Source: DASUFP01 sp036274495 (lineage in GTDB: Bacteria > Bacteroidota > Bacteroidia > AKYH767-A > OLB10). Taken from it: 15,303 nucleotides of DNA. Both the position numbers and the translations under genes were made by a program. Positions 1 through 7,456 of this stretch are shown here, one piece after another (position 1 is the first letter of the stretch; each line of letters starts with the position of its first letter). Location: contig DASUFP010000117.1 in assembly GCA_036274495.1 (NCBI GenBank), forward strand, positions 1 through 15,303. The letters are read 5' to 3'. The notes beneath the pieces are model-generated. The model was given only the letters and a program-made list of their open reading frames with translations. It ran no database searches and was not told the origin of the DNA.

Positions 1-169
1 AAAACGCCTTCTGGATCCTGACTTCATGTATTGCATCAGACGGGTTGATAAGTCCATAAATTACTCCTATTTCCTTATAATCCGCTGTAATATCCAGATC
101 ATTATTACAAGATATCATTGAAAAAACAGCCGAAATTGCTGCGAGTGCAAAAAACGTTTTTCTCATCAT
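1..169 (-). CDS. Lipoprotein of unknown function (5' part only)
   Basis: Only the first 56 codons are present; the gene runs off the left edge. The translation begins MMRKTFFALAAISAVF and has a basic n-region, a hydrophobic stretch, and a lipobox-like SMIS-C with the cysteine at residue 21. This is what is expected of a lipoprotein processed by signal peptidase II. The mature part contains IGVIYGLINPSDAIHEVRIQ, a pattern I associate from memory with uncharacterised Bacteroidota lipoproteins; I cannot name a Pfam family. Two consecutive ATG codons (167-169 and 164-166) could both serve as start. The gene is divergent from the secreted protein at 251, with 81 bases between them. The lipoprotein call is well supported; the function is unknown. 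Confidence 0.75.
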   Translation of the reverse strand, partial: MMRKTFFALAAISAVFSMISCNNDLDITADYKEIGVIYGLINPSDAIHEVRIQKAF

Positions 170-173
170 AATG

Positions 174-181
174 CAAATGTA
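174..181 (-). promoter_or_regulatory. Candidate -7 element (TACATTTG) for the lipoprotein gene
   Basis: On the minus strand these bases read TACATTTG, an exact match to the Bacteroidota -7 consensus TAnnTTTG. The element ends only 4 bases before the first ATG, so a transcript started at the usual distance would have almost no leader. No clear -33 TTTG is seen at the right spacing. It could be chance. Confidence 0.3.
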
Positions 182-191
182 ATTCAAACAC

Positions 192-220
192 TTTATGCAT
201 GGGCTATTTTTTTACCTTTG
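192..220 (+). promoter_or_regulatory. Candidate promoter for the secreted coiled-coil protein
   Basis: TACCTTTG at 213-220 matches the Bacteroidota -7 consensus TAnnTTTG exactly. TTTA at 192-195, 17 bases upstream, is one base away from the -33 TTTG. Transcription would begin near 226, giving a leader of about 25 bases before the GTG start at 251. Confidence 0.45.
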
Positions 221-250
221 AAAAGTAATTTTTAACGTATTCCACCCAAG

Positions 251-1435
251 GTGAAAGCCATCACTAAAAACCTGTTTTCCTTACAAAAGTCGTTGATAAC
301 GATACTGTTATGCTATTCGTTTGCTTCAAACGCACAGGTAATAAGTGAGAATTTCGACAAGCTTGAGTTTAGCGAAAATTTTGACAGTACCGGTGAGATG
401 TGGACTACACTTGCCGATGCCGAAAACCTCTTTATTGTTCAGGATGGGGAGTATATTTTACAACGTAAAGCCCAGAACGCTCCTTATGCCATACTTGCGG
501 GAAAACAAACGTTCGGACCCTCCTTCAGGATATTGACGGCACTAAAAATCGACAAAAGTTTTGGTGAACAGCCCTATGCGGGTCTGATGCTTATGATGCA
601 GCCTCAGGGACAAGGTGGTTTTTTAGTTGAAATTTCCATGGATCGCAAGTACAGGATCAGGCAAATTGTATCGGGTTCGTACCGATACATTACCGGAACG
701 CAAAAAGAAGGCGGATGGCTGAAGTGCAATGCGCTGGACGATAAAAACAATTACAACGCTATTGACATCAGAGTTGATGCCGGTAATTATGATCTTTATT
801 TCAACAATAAATTTGTTCAGAGTTTTTCTGAAAAAGGATACAGGCTTGGACAAACCGGCTTTTTGATCGGACCCGCCACACGAGCTAAAATCGACTACCT
901 GTATGTGTTTAGTGCCGGTGGAGCTTCTGAAACTTCCGGAGTTACCACAAACACTAATACCGGCGAAAACACGGATATCATTGCGCTTACTGAGTCTATT
1001 ATCAGTTTAAAAACCGAGTTGAATGCTACCAAAGAAGAAAACGAAGGTCTCCGTAAGACGCTTTCGGCAATGCGAAGCGGTGAAGCTGAAAAAGATGTAA
1101 CATTTAAGAACTACGAAAAGCAAATTAATAACCTGGAGGCAGAAATTAAACGACAACAATTCAGTTCCGATTCGTTGCAGAAGATTAATACAGAACTGGC
1201 CAAATACAAGGAGATGGTGGGATCGAATGCCAACGGCGATCTGGTTATCACCCTTTCAAAAGCACTAAAGTCGGAAAAAGAGAAAAATGCTGCATTGGAA
1301 CAGACTATAAAGGAACTTAAGGAGCAATCGAATACCCCAAAGGGTGGCGGACCAAAATCATCGGGCAACAAACCTAAAAATTCCTCTACCGAATCGCCCG
1401 ACTCCGGCACCATCAGCCTGCCTATCGAAAACTGA
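251..1435 (+). CDS. Secreted protein: beta-sandwich-like N-terminal region plus C-terminal coiled coil
   Basis: The protein has 394 residues and I do not recognise a named family. The GTG start is chosen because it is the only one giving a complete Sec signal peptide: basic n-region, hydrophobic core around 13-22, and a cleavage region ending SNAQ at about residue 29. Residues 38-222 look like an all-beta domain of the concanavalin/LamG or 3-keto-disaccharide hydrolase (DUF1080) fold type, with alternating hydrophobics and phrases such as GFLVEIS and NYDLYFNNKFV. This is a fold impression, not a motif match. Residues about 243-360 are rich in K, E, L and Q with heptad-like spacing, so a long coiled coil is likely. 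The tail at 362-394 is low-complexity G/S/P/N. No catalytic motif is visible. SENFD occurs twice (32-36 and 41-45). panB follows 43 bases downstream on the same strand. It could be a glycan-binding or scaffold protein of the periplasm or cell surface. Confidence 0.8.
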   Translation: MKAITKNLFSLQKSLITILLCYSFASNAQVISENFDKLEFSENFDSTGEMWTTLADAENLFIVQDGEYILQRKAQNAPYAILAGKQTFGPSFRILTALKIDKSFGEQPYAGLMLMMQPQGQGGFLVEISMDRKYRIRQIVSGSYRYITGTQKEGGWLKCNALDDKNNYNAIDIRVDAGNYDLYFNNKFVQSFSEKGYRLGQTGFLIGPATRAKIDYLYVFSAGGASETSGVTTNTNTGENTDIIALTESIISLKTELNATKEENEGLRKTLSAMRSGEAEKDVTFKNYEKQINNLEAEIKRQQFSSDSLQKINTELAKYKEMVGSNANGDLVITLSKALKSEKEKNAALEQTIKELKEQSNTPKGGGPKSSGNKPKNSSTESPDSGTISLPIEN

Positions 1436-1478
1436 CCTGCAACAGGTATTTTCCCAACCCCTATTCTATTTTTATACT

Positions 1479-2294
1479 ATGTCAATTCACACAGAACCCA
1501 GGAAAATTACCACGCATACACTTCAGGAGATGAAGCGACATGGTGAAAAAATAACCATGCTGACTGCTTATGATTTCAGTATGGCCAGGATACTTGATGA
1601 TGCAGGCATTGATGTAATACTGGTGGGCGATTCAGCGTCGAATGTGATGGCCGGACATGAAACCACATTGCCCATTACGCTGGAGCAAATGATATACCAT
1701 GCCGGCTCCGTGGTTCGTGCCGTAAAACGCGCGCTGGTAGTCGTCGATCTTCCTTTCGGATCGTATCAGGGTAACTCAAAGGAAGCATTGAATTCTGCCA
1801 TAAGAATTATGAAAGAAGCAGGTGCCCATGCGGTTAAAATGGAAGGCGGAAAAGAGGTCTGTGAATCAATAAGCCGAATATTGTCGGCCGGTGTTCCGGT
1901 GATGGGCCACCTTGGATTAACACCACAGTCCATTTACAAATTCGGAACCTATGTTGTACGTGCTAAGGAAGAACAGGAGGCACAACGACTCAAGGAGGAC
2001 GCCAGGCTTCTTGAAGAAGCCGGATGTTTCAGCATTGTGCTCGAAAAAATTCCGGCTACCCTTGCCGCAGAAGTTGCCGAGTCGGTAAAGATTCCGATTA
2101 TTGGAATTGGTGCCGGGAATAAAGTAGACGGTCAGGTACTGGTGCTTCACGATATGCTGGGCATAACAAAGGAATTTAACCCGCGCTTTTTGAGAAGATA
2201 TGCCGATTTATATACAACTATTGAAGCGGCTACCCAGAATTATATTAAGGATGTGCGTGACGGGAATTTCCCGAACAACAAAGAACAATATTGA
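1479..2294 (+). CDS. panB: 3-methyl-2-oxobutanoate hydroxymethyltransferase (ketopantoate hydroxymethyltransferase)
   Basis: This cytoplasmic enzyme transfers a hydroxymethyl group from 5,10-methylene-tetrahydrofolate to 2-oxoisovalerate, making ketopantoate, the first committed step of pantothenate and CoA synthesis. The 271 residues match the usual family length (about 260-280). Family hallmarks are present: TAYDFSMA at 29-36, VGDSASNVM with the metal-ligand position D51, VVDLPFGSYQ with D90, the KMEGG segment at 120-124, GHLGLTPQS at 143-151, and E189 in LEKIP at the catalytic glutamate position. The IGIGAGN loop at 208-214 is also typical. The ATG at 1479 is preferred over an in-frame ATG at 1344, which would add 45 non-conserved residues and overlap the preceding gene. 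No other pan gene is in the window. TATTTTTA at 1467-1474 is one base off a -7 element but lacks a clear -33 partner. Confidence 0.96.
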   Translation: MSIHTEPRKITTHTLQEMKRHGEKITMLTAYDFSMARILDDAGIDVILVGDSASNVMAGHETTLPITLEQMIYHAGSVVRAVKRALVVVDLPFGSYQGNSKEALNSAIRIMKEAGAHAVKMEGGKEVCESISRILSAGVPVMGHLGLTPQSIYKFGTYVVRAKEEQEAQRLKEDARLLEEAGCFSIVLEKIPATLAAEVAESVKIPIIGIGAGNKVDGQVLVLHDMLGITKEFNPRFLRRYADLYTTIEAATQNYIKDVRDGNFPNNKEQY

Positions 2295-2296
2295 TC

Positions 2297-2318
2297 TCCG
2301 GTAAGCACCGGACTTTTT
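2297..2318 (+). terminator. Intrinsic terminator after panB
   Basis: TCCGGT (2297-2302) and ACCGGA (2307-2312) form a perfect 6-bp GC-rich stem with an AAGC tetraloop, followed by C and five T. It begins 2 bases after the panB stop codon and ends 9 bases before the next start codon. Stem and T-tract are short, so termination may be partial. Confidence 0.6.
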
Positions 2319-2327
2319 ACTAATCGG

Positions 2328-3023
2328 ATGGCTGAAGTGTCATTAGAAATTTTATACGAAGACAACCACCTGATCGCGGTAAATAAATCTCCCGGTGAAA
2401 TTGTTCAGGGCGATAAAACAGGTGATGAACCCCTGTGCGAAAAAGTTAAATCCTGGATCAAGGAAAAATACTCCAAACCGGGTGCTGTTTTTTTAGGTGT
2501 TATTCATCGTCTCGACAGACCGGTAAGCGGCATCGTAATATTTGCCAAAACCAGCAAAGGACTTGCCCGCATGAACGAACAATTTCGCAACAGGGAAGTA
2601 AGTAAAACATATTGGGCGGTAGTGTCTCCGCCGCCGGAGAAAACCGAATCGGTTTTGATTCATTATCTTATAAAGAACGAATCAACAAATAAATCAAAAG
2701 CACACATCAAGGAAGTAAACGGATCATCAAAAAGCGAACTGCACTACAAGGTTATGGGAACCTCTGACCGTTACACCTTGCTCGAAGTTAACCCCGTTAC
2801 CGGAAGACATCATCAGATACGAGCCCAGCTGGCGGCCATTGGATGCAGCATCAAAGGCGATCTCAAATACGGTTCACCAAGGAGTAACCGTGACGCATCA
2901 ATCCATCTGCATGCAAGAAAGCTCACGTTCAATCATCCGGTATCCGGAGAACCTGTTGTCATTACAGCTACCCCTCCATCCGATCCGGTTTGGAATTATT
3001 TTAGTTCACTTCTCACCGCATGA
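2328..3023 (+). CDS. RluA-family RNA pseudouridine synthase
   Basis: This enzyme isomerises specific uridines in rRNA or tRNA to pseudouridine. The 231-residue protein is a bare catalytic domain with no S4 RNA-binding domain. The signature HRLDRPVSG (60-68) carries the catalytic aspartate D63. Other family motifs are GRHHQIRAQL (159-168), GDLKYG (177-182) and LHARKL (194-199). The HRLDRP form and small size recall the TruC/RluA branch, but the target nucleotide cannot be told from sequence. The ATG lies 33 bases after panB, just past an intrinsic terminator, so the gene either has its own promoter or relies on read-through. The stop codon overlaps the start of the next gene in ATGA, suggesting translational coupling. 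Confidence 0.92.
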   Translation: MAEVSLEILYEDNHLIAVNKSPGEIVQGDKTGDEPLCEKVKSWIKEKYSKPGAVFLGVIHRLDRPVSGIVIFAKTSKGLARMNEQFRNREVSKTYWAVVSPPPEKTESVLIHYLIKNESTNKSKAHIKEVNGSSKSELHYKVMGTSDRYTLLEVNPVTGRHHQIRAQLAAIGCSIKGDLKYGSPRSNRDASIHLHARKLTFNHPVSGEPVVITATPPSDPVWNYFSSLLTA

Positions 3024-3700
3024 AAAGAAACTACCCCTACCATTATGATATTGCAACCGGTTTGTATGCCCGGCTGGCCAATCAGAGCTATTGGCAAAAT
3101 TCCATTTCAGATCTGATCAACTTTATGGGCCGGGTAGAGGGAAATATGATATTGGATGCAGGATGCGGACATGGAATGAGTACACAAATGCTTGCAGCTG
3201 CATTTCCGCATGCTTCAATAAAGGGAGTTGATATTTCAAAAAACATGATCAGGAGGGCATTGCGGGCCCATTCAAAAAGTGTGAATGAATCCGGTAATCT
3301 CGAATTTATTTGTGCCGATGCCGCCGGAATGCCATTTCAGAATGAAACGTTTGACGTAGTAACCGCGCACAGCTTTCTCTATATGGTCCATTCAAGAGAA
3401 AAAATAATCAAAGAGTTTTTCAGGGTTTTAAAACCCGGAGGAATGGTTGTGCTCCTTGAACCCGGCACCTCAATTGATGCCATTGGACGATCGGCAATTC
3501 TAAAGGACAACTTCAGTAATCGCAAACCCAAAACACCTATCCGGACCAAAATGCTGCTGCTGCGGATTTATAGCACCCGAAAAGGGATGGTTACCCCCAA
3601 AGAAATGGAGACACTGTTTTCAAAATCCGGATTTACCGACTATACCTGGAAAGAAACTCAATCAAAAAGAGGGCTGCTGGTAAAGGCAATCAAACCATGA
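3020..3700 (+). CDS. Class I SAM-dependent methyltransferase (Methyltransf_11-like)
   Basis: The protein has 226 residues with a Rossmann-type SAM-binding domain. Motif I is ILDAGCGHG (44-52), the acidic residue closing beta-2 is D71 in VDISKNM, motif II has the CADAAGMPF region (98-106), and the post-motif LKPGG is at 137-141. These show methyltransferase activity but not the substrate; small molecules, lipids or quinone precursors are all possible for this clade. Its start overlaps the stop of the pseudouridine synthase by 4 bases, so the two are probably co-translated, which may hint at an RNA-modification role, though this is only context. The gene ends 17 bases from the convergent priA. 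Confidence 0.88.
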   Translation: MKRNYPYHYDIATGLYARLANQSYWQNSISDLINFMGRVEGNMILDAGCGHGMSTQMLAAAFPHASIKGVDISKNMIRRALRAHSKSVNESGNLEFICADAAGMPFQNETFDVVTAHSFLYMVHSREKIIKEFFRVLKPGGMVVLLEPGTSIDAIGRSAILKDNFSNRKPKTPIRTKMLLLRIYSTRKGMVTPKEMETLFSKSGFTDYTWKETQSKRGLLVKAIKP

Positions 3701-3717
3701 ATTTCAAAAAACTTTAA

Positions 3718-6195
3718 TTACATGGGATCAACATCAAACTGAATAAAAACACTTCTGTGCTCCGGTATTGAAAGAAATGACGCCGTTAATTTCCGGATAT
3801 CATTCTTTACCTGTTTATCAGACAAACCTTTCTCCAGTTTCAGCAATACGGTTCGGATATAATAATTTCTTACTCTCCCAACCGGAGGAACAACCGGCCC
3901 GAACACCCTTTTACCGAAGGAGGATTTTAATTTTTTTACAAAGACCTCCGACAAGTAATTTAGTTCCTGTTCATTGCGATGTCTTAACCTGAACTCAATT
4001 AATCTCACAAACGGAGGATAACTGAATTTTTCCCTTTCATTTGATTCGTACCGAAAAAATCCGGCATAGTCATTTGCCACAAGAAATTTGAGCAACGGAT
4101 GTCCCACCTGAAAGGCCTGTATGAGCACCTTGCCCTGTTTAAATCTGCGGCCTGACCGCCCTGCTACTTGCGCAAGCAGCTGATAACTTCTTTCCGCTGC
4201 TCTGAAATCAGGAAAGCCAATGAGATGATCGGCATTCAACACTCCGACAAGACTCACATTATCAAAATCGAGTCCTTTGGTTATCATTTGTGTTCCCACC
4301 AGAATGTCTATCTCCCTGTTTGAGAAACCTGAAATGATGCGTTGAAAAGCATGTTTAGTCGAGGTAGTATCCAAATCGAGTCGCTGTACCACCGCATCCG
4401 GAAAAAGCTCCTGTACATCGTCCTCTATTCTTTCAGTGCCCAGTCCTTTCATTCGCAAGTCAGTATGGTTGCATGCCATACACGCTCCCGGCAAAGCAGT
4501 ACTATATCCGCAATAATGACATCTCAGATGATTTGATTTCTTATGATAGGTAAGCGAAACATCACAATTGATGCATTGCGGAATCCACCCGCAATGCCGG
4601 CACTCCAACACGGGGGCAAATCCCCTTCTGTTCTGGAATAAAATTATTTGTTCCTTACGTTCGAGTGCCTCCTTAATGAGTCCTGACAAACGAAAAGAAA
4701 AATTTGATTTCACTGCTCCTTTCTGATACGCATCTTTAAGATCGAGGATTTCAATTTCAGGCATTTTTATGCCACCGAAACGCTGTGAAATCTTTACCAA
4801 TGCATATTTATTTTGTTCGGCATTTGCATAGCTTTCGATAGATGGTGTGGCGGAACCCAGCAGTACGCCCGAATCGAATAAATTTCCCATCATCACAGCT
4901 ACATCCCGTCCATGGTACCTGGGCGCAGGATCCATTTGTTTATAACTGCCATCATGCTCTTCATCAACAATGATAAGTCCCGGGGCAGAAAATGGTAAAA
5001 AAACGGCAGACCGGGCACCAATTATCAGTGGAAACTTATAACTTCCTTCAGAACCGTCAGTGAGCACTTTCATATATACCGAGGCACGTTCATTTGCCGA
5101 AAGTCGTGAGTGATAAACCAGCAACTGATCACCAAAATGTTCTTTGAGACGGCCGATTATCTGAGTAGTAAGGGCTATTTCGGGGAGCAGATATAACACC
5201 TGCTTTCCCGAACCGATTAAATCATTGATGAGCCGGATGTAAATTTCCGTTTTTCCCGATGAGGTAACTCCGTGCAATAAGACCGGTTTTTTTTCTTTCA
5301 GCAACGCTTCCGTCAGCTCATAAGCTTCCATTTGAAATTCAGAAAGCGCAACCTGCCTCGAGGTTCCCCTGGCAAAACCATAGGCATGATTCTCATCCTC
5401 CTCATACATTTCCACTACTCCCTTAGTTACCAGCTGATTCAAAGCCGCTGCAGAACTTCCGGATGCTTTAATAAGTTTTGAGCGGGTAATGGGCAACTCA
5501 GTATCAGTAGTCAACCGAATAAGGGTCATGAGTACATCAAGCTGTTTGGGCGCCTTTTTCTCCAGCCGCTCAAAAATTTCTTTCATAAAATGCGGATCAG
5601 AATCAGACTGACTTGTCAACTTAACGAAAGTAATTTTTGCGGGCATAAAAGCATCCCTCATTTCCTCCTGCGGAACTATCAATCCCTCATCCATCAGTCT
5701 TCGTAACAATGGAAGCGGATTTTTTAAACCCGATATTTTTGAAGCCTCAGCAACATCTATCGACTTTTTTTCAGCAACCGCTTTCAAAATTTTTAATTCC
5801 TCATCCGTATGGATTTGCAACCCAAGATCAGCTCCCTCTGCTCCTGCAAGAACTGTTTCACTTTGCAGTTTCATTGCCGATGGAAGCGCGGCCTGCATTA
5901 TTTCACCTGTAGAACACAAATAATATTCAGCTATCCAGTCCCACAAACGAAACTGCTGATGAGTAACTACCGGAAAATGATCAGGAATTTCAAGAAGGGG
6001 TTTGGCAGTATAGTGTTCAGGTGCCTCTTTGTGAACCACACGTATTATTCCCGTATATAACTTATGTTTTCCAAACTGAACAACTGCCCGAACACCCGGA
6101 ACGGCCCTTTCAACAAGCTCCTCCGGAATCGAATACGTATACAGTTTTCCCAGCGGAAGAGGAAGAATTATATCAGCGAAAAAATCCTGCTTCAT
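3718..6195 (-). CDS. priA: Primosomal protein N', replication restart helicase PriA
   Basis: PriA is a superfamily 2 3'-to-5' DNA helicase that recognises stalled or collapsed forks and reloads the replicative helicase. The 825 residues contain an N-terminal fork-binding domain (1-110, opening with ILPLPLGKLYTY) and then a winged-helix or linker region. The helicase core has Walker A GVTSSGKT (309-316), DEEH (411-414), LGSATPS (446-452), QNRRG (521-525) and GTQMITKG in the second RecA lobe. Eight zinc-binding cysteines at 532, 535, 541, 544, 559, 562, 572 and 575 have the same spacing as in the E. coli protein. It is about 90 residues longer than E. coli PriA, mostly between residues 110 and 300, as I recall being common in Bacteroidota. 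It starts 9 bases after the corA stop codon, so the two genes probably share a transcript. Confidence 0.97.
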   Translation of the reverse strand: MKQDFFADIILPLPLGKLYTYSIPEELVERAVPGVRAVVQFGKHKLYTGIIRVVHKEAPEHYTAKPLLEIPDHFPVVTHQQFRLWDWIAEYYLCSTGEIMQAALPSAMKLQSETVLAGAEGADLGLQIHTDEELKILKAVAEKKSIDVAEASKISGLKNPLPLLRRLMDEGLIVPQEEMRDAFMPAKITFVKLTSQSDSDPHFMKEIFERLEKKAPKQLDVLMTLIRLTTDTELPITRSKLIKASGSSAAALNQLVTKGVVEMYEEDENHAYGFARGTSRQVALSEFQMEAYELTEALLKEKKPVLLHGVTSSGKTEIYIRLINDLIGSGKQVLYLLPEIALTTQIIGRLKEHFGDQLLVYHSRLSANERASVYMKVLTDGSEGSYKFPLIIGARSAVFLPFSAPGLIIVDEEHDGSYKQMDPAPRYHGRDVAVMMGNLFDSGVLLGSATPSIESYANAEQNKYALVKISQRFGGIKMPEIEILDLKDAYQKGAVKSNFSFRLSGLIKEALERKEQIILFQNRRGFAPVLECRHCGWIPQCINCDVSLTYHKKSNHLRCHYCGYSTALPGACMACNHTDLRMKGLGTERIEDDVQELFPDAVVQRLDLDTTSTKHAFQRIISGFSNREIDILVGTQMITKGLDFDNVSLVGVLNADHLIGFPDFRAAERSYQLLAQVAGRSGRRFKQGKVLIQAFQVGHPLLKFLVANDYAGFFRYESNEREKFSYPPFVRLIEFRLRHRNEQELNYLSEVFVKKLKSSFGKRVFGPVVPPVGRVRNYYIRTVLLKLEKGLSDKQVKNDIRKLTASFLSIPEHRSVFIQFDVDPM

Positions 6196-6204
6196 TCAGC
6201 TCAA

Positions 6205-7389
6205 TCAGTTCTTGCTTTTAAAATCAATCCATCCTTTACGGTAAAAAAGATAAATCTGCAAAATTGTGATAACTACCATTACCAGGCAAACAATAACATA
6301 ACCATACTGGGCGTGAAGTTCAGGCATATTTAAAGGAAGTTCCTTTCCCGATTCGGGATCTGTAAAAGCGAAATTCATACCATACAGCCCTACAATAAAC
6401 GTTAACGGGATAAATATTGTTGAAATGATTGTCAGCACTTTCATAATGCTGTTCATTCTGTTACTGACACTGGACAAATAAATATCCATCAAACTTGCCG
6501 TAATCTCTCTGTAGCTGTCGATCATATCCATGATCTGAATCGTATGATCATACGTATCCCGGAGATACCGCTTGGTTGTGTCCTTAATAAACACCCCGGG
6601 AGTCCTGAGCAATTCATTCAGTTTTTCACGCTCCGACCACATTATTCTTCGAAAAAATATCAGCTTCCGTTTAGATCCCTGAATGTTTTGCAGTGAATAA
6701 ACTTCAGGAGCCTCCAAAAGTTTATCCTCAAGGTCGTCAAGGTAGTTCCCCAATTTCTCAAGCAACGGAAAATAACTGTCAACTATAGTATCAAGAATTG
6801 CATAAGTCAGATAATCGGGTCCGCTTTTGCGGATAAAACCCTTGTTTTGATTGAGACGCTCAAATACTGCAGTAGTATAGTTAATTTGTTTTTCCTGAAA
6901 GGTGAGTATATAATTCTTACCAAGAAACATCGACACCTGGTCGTCGGTTGTGTCACCTTCTGATCCCTCGGTATCCGGGTCCACATTGACAGGCCTGGAT
7001 ATGATAAACAAGTGCTCATCGGTCTCTTCTACTTTCGGACGCTGATAGGTATTTACCACATCGTCCATTTCGAGTCTGTGAATGTTGAAATCCTGAGACA
7101 ACTGTTCAAGAAAGTTTCGGTCACCAAAGCCCTGAACTTCAATCCAGTGAATCCTGTCGGGGTATTTGTTTCTGGCAAGCTGCACATCCTCAGCAGTGGA
7201 CCCGTTAACCACATCCATGTTTTCGGCATCGTAGGAACAAATCCTGACAATTGGTTTAAGGGCATCCTGTTCAACATTTGAAACACCTGCTCCCGGAGGA
7301 GCTCCCGGTGAAGTTTTCCTGGATCGCCTGAACCTGACCTTACGGTACCTGAAAGGTCTCTTGGTATTTTCGTGTGATGATGTATCCAT
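6205..7389 (-). CDS. corA: CorA-family magnesium/cobalt transport protein
   Basis: CorA forms a homopentameric inner-membrane channel for Mg2+, and often Co2+ or Ni2+. The 394 residues comprise a large cytoplasmic domain (about 40-310), TM1 (318-336) ending in the selectivity motif GMN at 337-339 within LYGMNF, a short periplasmic loop, and TM2 (363-383) followed by the basic tail YRKGWIDFKSKN. The ATG at 7389 is preferred because the further in-frame upstream extension (to 7587) would run into the divergent transporter gene and is not conserved-looking. The N-terminus is strongly basic (10-25: KRPFRYRKVRF and following) with a Pro/Gly-rich linker before the conserved domain; this looks disordered and could contact nucleic acid or phospholipid. 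Members of the family may transport other divalent cations or work as exporters. Confidence 0.93.
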   Translation of the reverse strand: MDTSSHENTKRPFRYRKVRFRRSRKTSPGAPPGAGVSNVEQDALKPIVRICSYDAENMDVVNGSTAEDVQLARNKYPDRIHWIEVQGFGDRNFLEQLSQDFNIHRLEMDDVVNTYQRPKVEETDEHLFIISRPVNVDPDTEGSEGDTTDDQVSMFLGKNYILTFQEKQINYTTAVFERLNQNKGFIRKSGPDYLTYAILDTIVDSYFPLLEKLGNYLDDLEDKLLEAPEVYSLQNIQGSKRKLIFFRRIMWSEREKLNELLRTPGVFIKDTTKRYLRDTYDHTIQIMDMIDSYREITASLMDIYLSSVSNRMNSIMKVLTIISTIFIPLTFIVGLYGMNFAFTDPESGKELPLNMPELHAQYGYVIVCLVMVVITILQIYLFYRKGWIDFKSKN

Positions 7390-7405
7390 TTGGAAAGCGT
7401 TCGGG

Positions 7406-7437
7406 TTTGGTAAAAATATGGAATTTAAACATCTTTG
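7406..7437 (+). promoter_or_regulatory. Candidate promoter for the sugar transporter
   Basis: TTTG at 7406-7409 matches the Bacteroidota -33 element, and CATCTTTG at 7430-7437 is one base from the -7 consensus TAnnTTTG. The 20-base spacing is within the expected range. Transcription would start near 7443, about 14 bases before the ATG at 7457. The element lies in the 67-base divergent gap with corA. Confidence 0.4.
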
Positions 7438-7456
7438 CTCAAATCTAACAAACAGA

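Noticed and set aside
1344..1478. Upstream in-frame extension of panB from an ATG at 1344
   Set aside because: It overlaps the preceding gene and encodes Pro/Ser-rich residues absent from PanB proteins; the ATG at 1479 gives the family length.
3695..3725. CCATG and CATGG as an imperfect inverted repeat in the convergent gap between the methyltransferase and priA
   Set aside because: Only 5 complementary bases with a long loop and a bulge, and no T-tract; too weak to call a terminator.
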